A stretch of DNA of 64,000 nt. Source: Mycolicibacterium bacteremicum (lineage in GTDB: Bacteria; Actinomycetota; Actinomycetes; Mycobacteriales; Mycobacteriaceae). Below, piece after piece: positions 62,013-64,000 of the stretch. The stretch spans positions 1 through 64,000 of the forward strand of contig NZ_MVHJ01000029.1 in the NCBI RefSeq assembly GCF_002086115.1, in the 5' to 3' direction. The position numbers were made by a program, and so were the translations under genes. How positions within the stretch are numbered: the stretch's first letter is position 1; every line of letters starts with the position of its first letter. The notes below the pieces were generated by a model that was not told the origin of the DNA, did no database searches, and saw only the letters and a program-made list of their open reading frames with translations.

Positions 62013-63214
62013 GGGGTCTCACTAGGTGCGTCACTGGGCGGTGGCTCGGGCGGCACGCCGATGACGGTGGTGCTGGTGGAGGTCTCCTGCTGCACCGGGT
62101 TGTCCCGCTTGTCCTGGGCGTTCACCACGATCAATACCGCGATGATGATGGCCAGCGCGCCCAGCACGCCGGCGGCCCACAACAATGCGCGCTGACCGGA
62201 CGAGAACGTGCGCCGCGGGGGCGGCGGCCGGTGGTTACCGGTGCCGGCGCGCGGGCGCGCCGACGTCACGGGCGGGCGGTACTCGGCGGCCGCGGCGGCG
62301 CGGGCCTGGGTGACCGACGGGATGGCGGCCGGGGCGGCCCGGCCGATGGTGGGCGCGGAGTTCGGCCGCGGCGGTCGGCGCCCGGCGCGGACCGCGGCGA
62401 CGGCGTCGGCGAACGGACCACCGGAGCGGTACCGGTGATTGGGCTCCTTGGCCAGCGTGATCTCGATGAGCTCACGTACGTTGGGCGGCAGATCCGGGGG
62501 AAGCGGGGGCGGGGCTTCCTTGATGTGCTTCATCGCCACGGTCAGCGCACCGTCGCCGGTGAACGGGCGCTTGCCCGACACCGACTCGTAGCCGACGACC
62601 CCGAGGGAGTAGACGTCCGAGGCGGCGGTGGCATCACGGCCGAGCGCCTGTTCCGGCGCGATGTACTGGGCGGTGCCCATCACCATGCCGGTCTGGGTCA
62701 CCGGGGCGGCGTCGACAGCCTTGGCGATACCGAAGTCGGTGAGCTTCACCTGTCCGGTCGGGGTGATCAGGATGTTGCCGGGTTTGACGTCGCGGTGCAC
62801 CAGGCCCGCGGTGTGCGCCACCTGCAGGGCGCGGCCGGTCTGCTCCAGCATGTCCAGGGCGTGCCGCAGCGACAGTCGTCCGGTGCGTTTGATGACGGAG
62901 TTCAGCGGCTCGCCGTTGACCAGCTCCATCACCAGGTAGGCGGTACGCCCCTCGCCGGCGTCCATCTCGGTCTCGCCGTAGTCGTAGACGCTGGCGATAC
63001 CGGGGTGATTGAGCATCGCGACGGTGCGGGCCTCCCCGCGGAAGCGGTCGACGAACTCCGAGTCCTCGGAGAACTCGGCCTTGAGCACCTTGATCGCGAC
63101 CTGGCGGCCGAGCCGGGTGTCGAGTCCCTCCCACACCTGCCCCATACCGCCGGTGGCGATGAGCCGCTGCAGCCGGTACCGGCCCGACAGCGTCACACCC
63201 ACCCGCGCCGTCAT
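62009..63214 (-). CDS. pknA: Serine/threonine protein kinase PknA
   Basis: A 401-residue transmembrane kinase. The kinase domain (about 12-275) has RLIATGGMGQVWEG as glycine-rich loop, Lys in VAIKVLKAEF, the catalytic HRDVKPGN, and the activation loop VDAAPVTQTGMVMGTAQY. A Pro/Arg-rich region follows, then a helix near 345-365 and a short external tail without PASTA repeats. Together with PknB it controls cell shape and division, including Wag31 phosphorylation. It overlaps pbpA by 4 bp upstream and pknB by 4 bp downstream. Confidence 0.97.
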   Translation of the reverse strand: MTARVGVTLSGRYRLQRLIATGGMGQVWEGLDTRLGRQVAIKVLKAEFSEDSEFVDRFRGEARTVAMLNHPGIASVYDYGETEMDAGEGRTAYLVMELVNGEPLNSVIKRTGRLSLRHALDMLEQTGRALQVAHTAGLVHRDVKPGNILITPTGQVKLTDFGIAKAVDAAPVTQTGMVMGTAQYIAPEQALGRDATAASDVYSLGVVGYESVSGKRPFTGDGALTVAMKHIKEAPPPLPPDLPPNVRELIEITLAKEPNHRYRSGGPFADAVAAVRAGRRPPRPNSAPTIGRAAPAAIPSVTQARAAAAAEYRPPVTSARPRAGTGNHRPPPPRRTFSSGQRALLWAAGVLGALAIIIAVLIVVNAQDKRDNPVQQETSTSTTVIGVPPEPPPSDAPSETP

Positions 63215-64000
63215 GATCCCTCCCGGAGAGCGGCGGCAATGGTGGCACGCCCGATCGGGGCGGCCACTGCGCCGCCGGTGGCGGACAATCGGTCACCGCC
63301 ATTCTCCACGAGCACGGCAACGGCCACCTTGGGGGCTTGTGCCGGGGCGAAGGCGATGTACCAGGCGTGGGGCGGGGTGTTGCGGGGATCCGTGCCGTGC
63401 TCGGCGGTGCCCGTCTTGGATGCGATCTGCACGCCGGCGATGGCTCCCTTCTGCTGCGTCACCTGCTCGGCGCCGACCATCAAATCGGTAAGTGTAGCCG
63501 CGACCTGCGGTGACACCGCTCGGCGTTGTTCGGTCGGAGCGGTGGTGGCGATATTGGACAGGTCCGGTCCCTTGAGGGTATCGACCAGATACGGGGTCAT
63601 GGTCACGCCGTCGTTGGCGATGGTCGCGGCGACCATCGCATTCTGCAGCGGGGTGACGGCGACATCGCGCTGGCCGATGCTCGACATTCCCAGGGCCGCG
63701 GCATCGCCGATCGGCCCGACCGTGGACTCGGCGACCTGCAGCGGGATCGGCGCGGTCGCGGAGTCCAGGCCGAACGCCCGCGCGGTGGCCTTGAGCCTGT
63801 CGGCGCCGTTGTCGATGCCCATCTCGACGAACGCGGTGTTGCAGGATCGGGCGAACGCCTCGCGCAGGGAGGCCGTCGGGCCGCCGCCGCAGGGATTGCC
63901 GCCGTAGTTCTCCAGGGTGGCGGTGGTGTCGGGCAGCGTGATCCGGGCGGCGGATGTCAGCTGGGTGTCGGGGGTGGCGCCGGCCTGCAGTGCGGTGGCC
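63211..64000 (-). CDS. pbpA: Penicillin-binding protein PbpA, C-terminal part (truncated by window edge)
   Basis: About 263 C-terminal residues of a class B transpeptidase (Rv0016c-like) that cross-links peptidoglycan at division. The SxN motif appears as RSCNTAF and the KTG motif as ASKTGTAEHG. The N-terminus with its membrane anchor and SxxK motif is outside the window. It is followed by pknA (4-bp overlap) and pknB, the usual cell-shape operon order. Confidence 0.94.
   Translation of the reverse strand, partial: ATALQAGATPDTQLTSAARITLPDTTATLENYGGNPCGGGPTASLREAFARSCNTAFVEMGIDNGADRLKATARAFGLDSATAPIPLQVAESTVGPIGDAAALGMSSIGQRDVAVTPLQNAMVAATIANDGVTMTPYLVDTLKGPDLSNIATTAPTEQRRAVSPQVAATLTDLMVGAEQVTQQKGAIAGVQIASKTGTAEHGTDPRNTPPHAWYIAFAPAQAPKVAVAVLVENGGDRLSATGGAVAAPIGRATIAAALREGS

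Overview
The window is a GC-rich actinobacterial chromosome segment carrying the replication origin of a mycobacterium, most likely a rapid-growing Mycolicibacterium. The evidence is gene content and order: rpmH-dnaA-dnaN-gnd-recF-dciA-gyrB-gyrA on one side, jag/gid/parA/parB, cwlM and the sigM locus on the other, and CwsA, CrgA, PknB/PknA and PbpA downstream. Proteins align residue by residue with remembered M. tuberculosis orthologues (for example GyrB at exactly 675 aa). No database search was run, so locus equivalences such as Rv numbers come from memory of those families.

Left arm (1-18.6 kb). A truncated secreted Ser/Thr/Asp-rich protein faces away from a Tat-exported PhoX-type phosphatase. 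An LLM flavin oxidoreductase, a GntR regulator, an amino-acid ABC system (fused binding protein/permease plus ATPase) and a MarR regulator follow. Glucosylglycerate hydrolase and an SDR enzyme are divergent. Next come leuS and the block equivalent to Rv0040c-Rv0036c (Mtc28-like protein, small membrane protein, UPF0301, MFS, TIGR03084-like protein). An ankyrin protein then converges with a DxDGDG protein.

Cell-envelope and redox block (18.6-31.7 kb): pcnA diverges from mutT4, a DUF6049 membrane protein and mviN (MurJ flippase with pseudokinase). Then come sigM with its anti-sigma factor, thioredoxin reductase and thioredoxin, cwlM and a GNAT-like protein. MviN and CwlM are substrates of the PknB kinase encoded at the right end, so peptidoglycan control genes flank the origin on both sides.

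Origin core (31.9-49.8 kb): parB, parA, gid, jag, yidC, yidD, rnpA and rpmH run leftward. dnaA, dnaN, gnd, recF, dciA, gyrB and gyrA run rightward. Two perfect parS sites sit in the first codons of parA and gid. The dnaA-dnaN gap (576 bp) is the expected oriC, with DnaA boxes and an AT-rich stretch. GyrA is interrupted directly after its catalytic tyrosine by a 421-residue intein.

Right arm (49.8-64 kb): the DUF3566 protein, tRNA-Ile, a 34-codon ORF and tRNA-Ala precede a 5.5-kb accessory segment (hydrolase, MmpS-like lipoprotein, deazaflavin-type nitroreductase, VOC protein, AraC regulator, sulfatase). The conserved order then resumes: cwsA, ppiA, PH-domain protein, crgA, DUF881 protein, pabA/trpG, pknB, pknA and truncated pbpA. 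No CRISPR array, insertion sequence or prophage was seen. The best candidates for further attention are the GyrA intein, an inverted pair of homologous intergenic elements (about 43.7 and 57.7 kb), the parS-like site at 16.6 kb, the tRNA-adjacent segment and the run of leaderless-type promoters.
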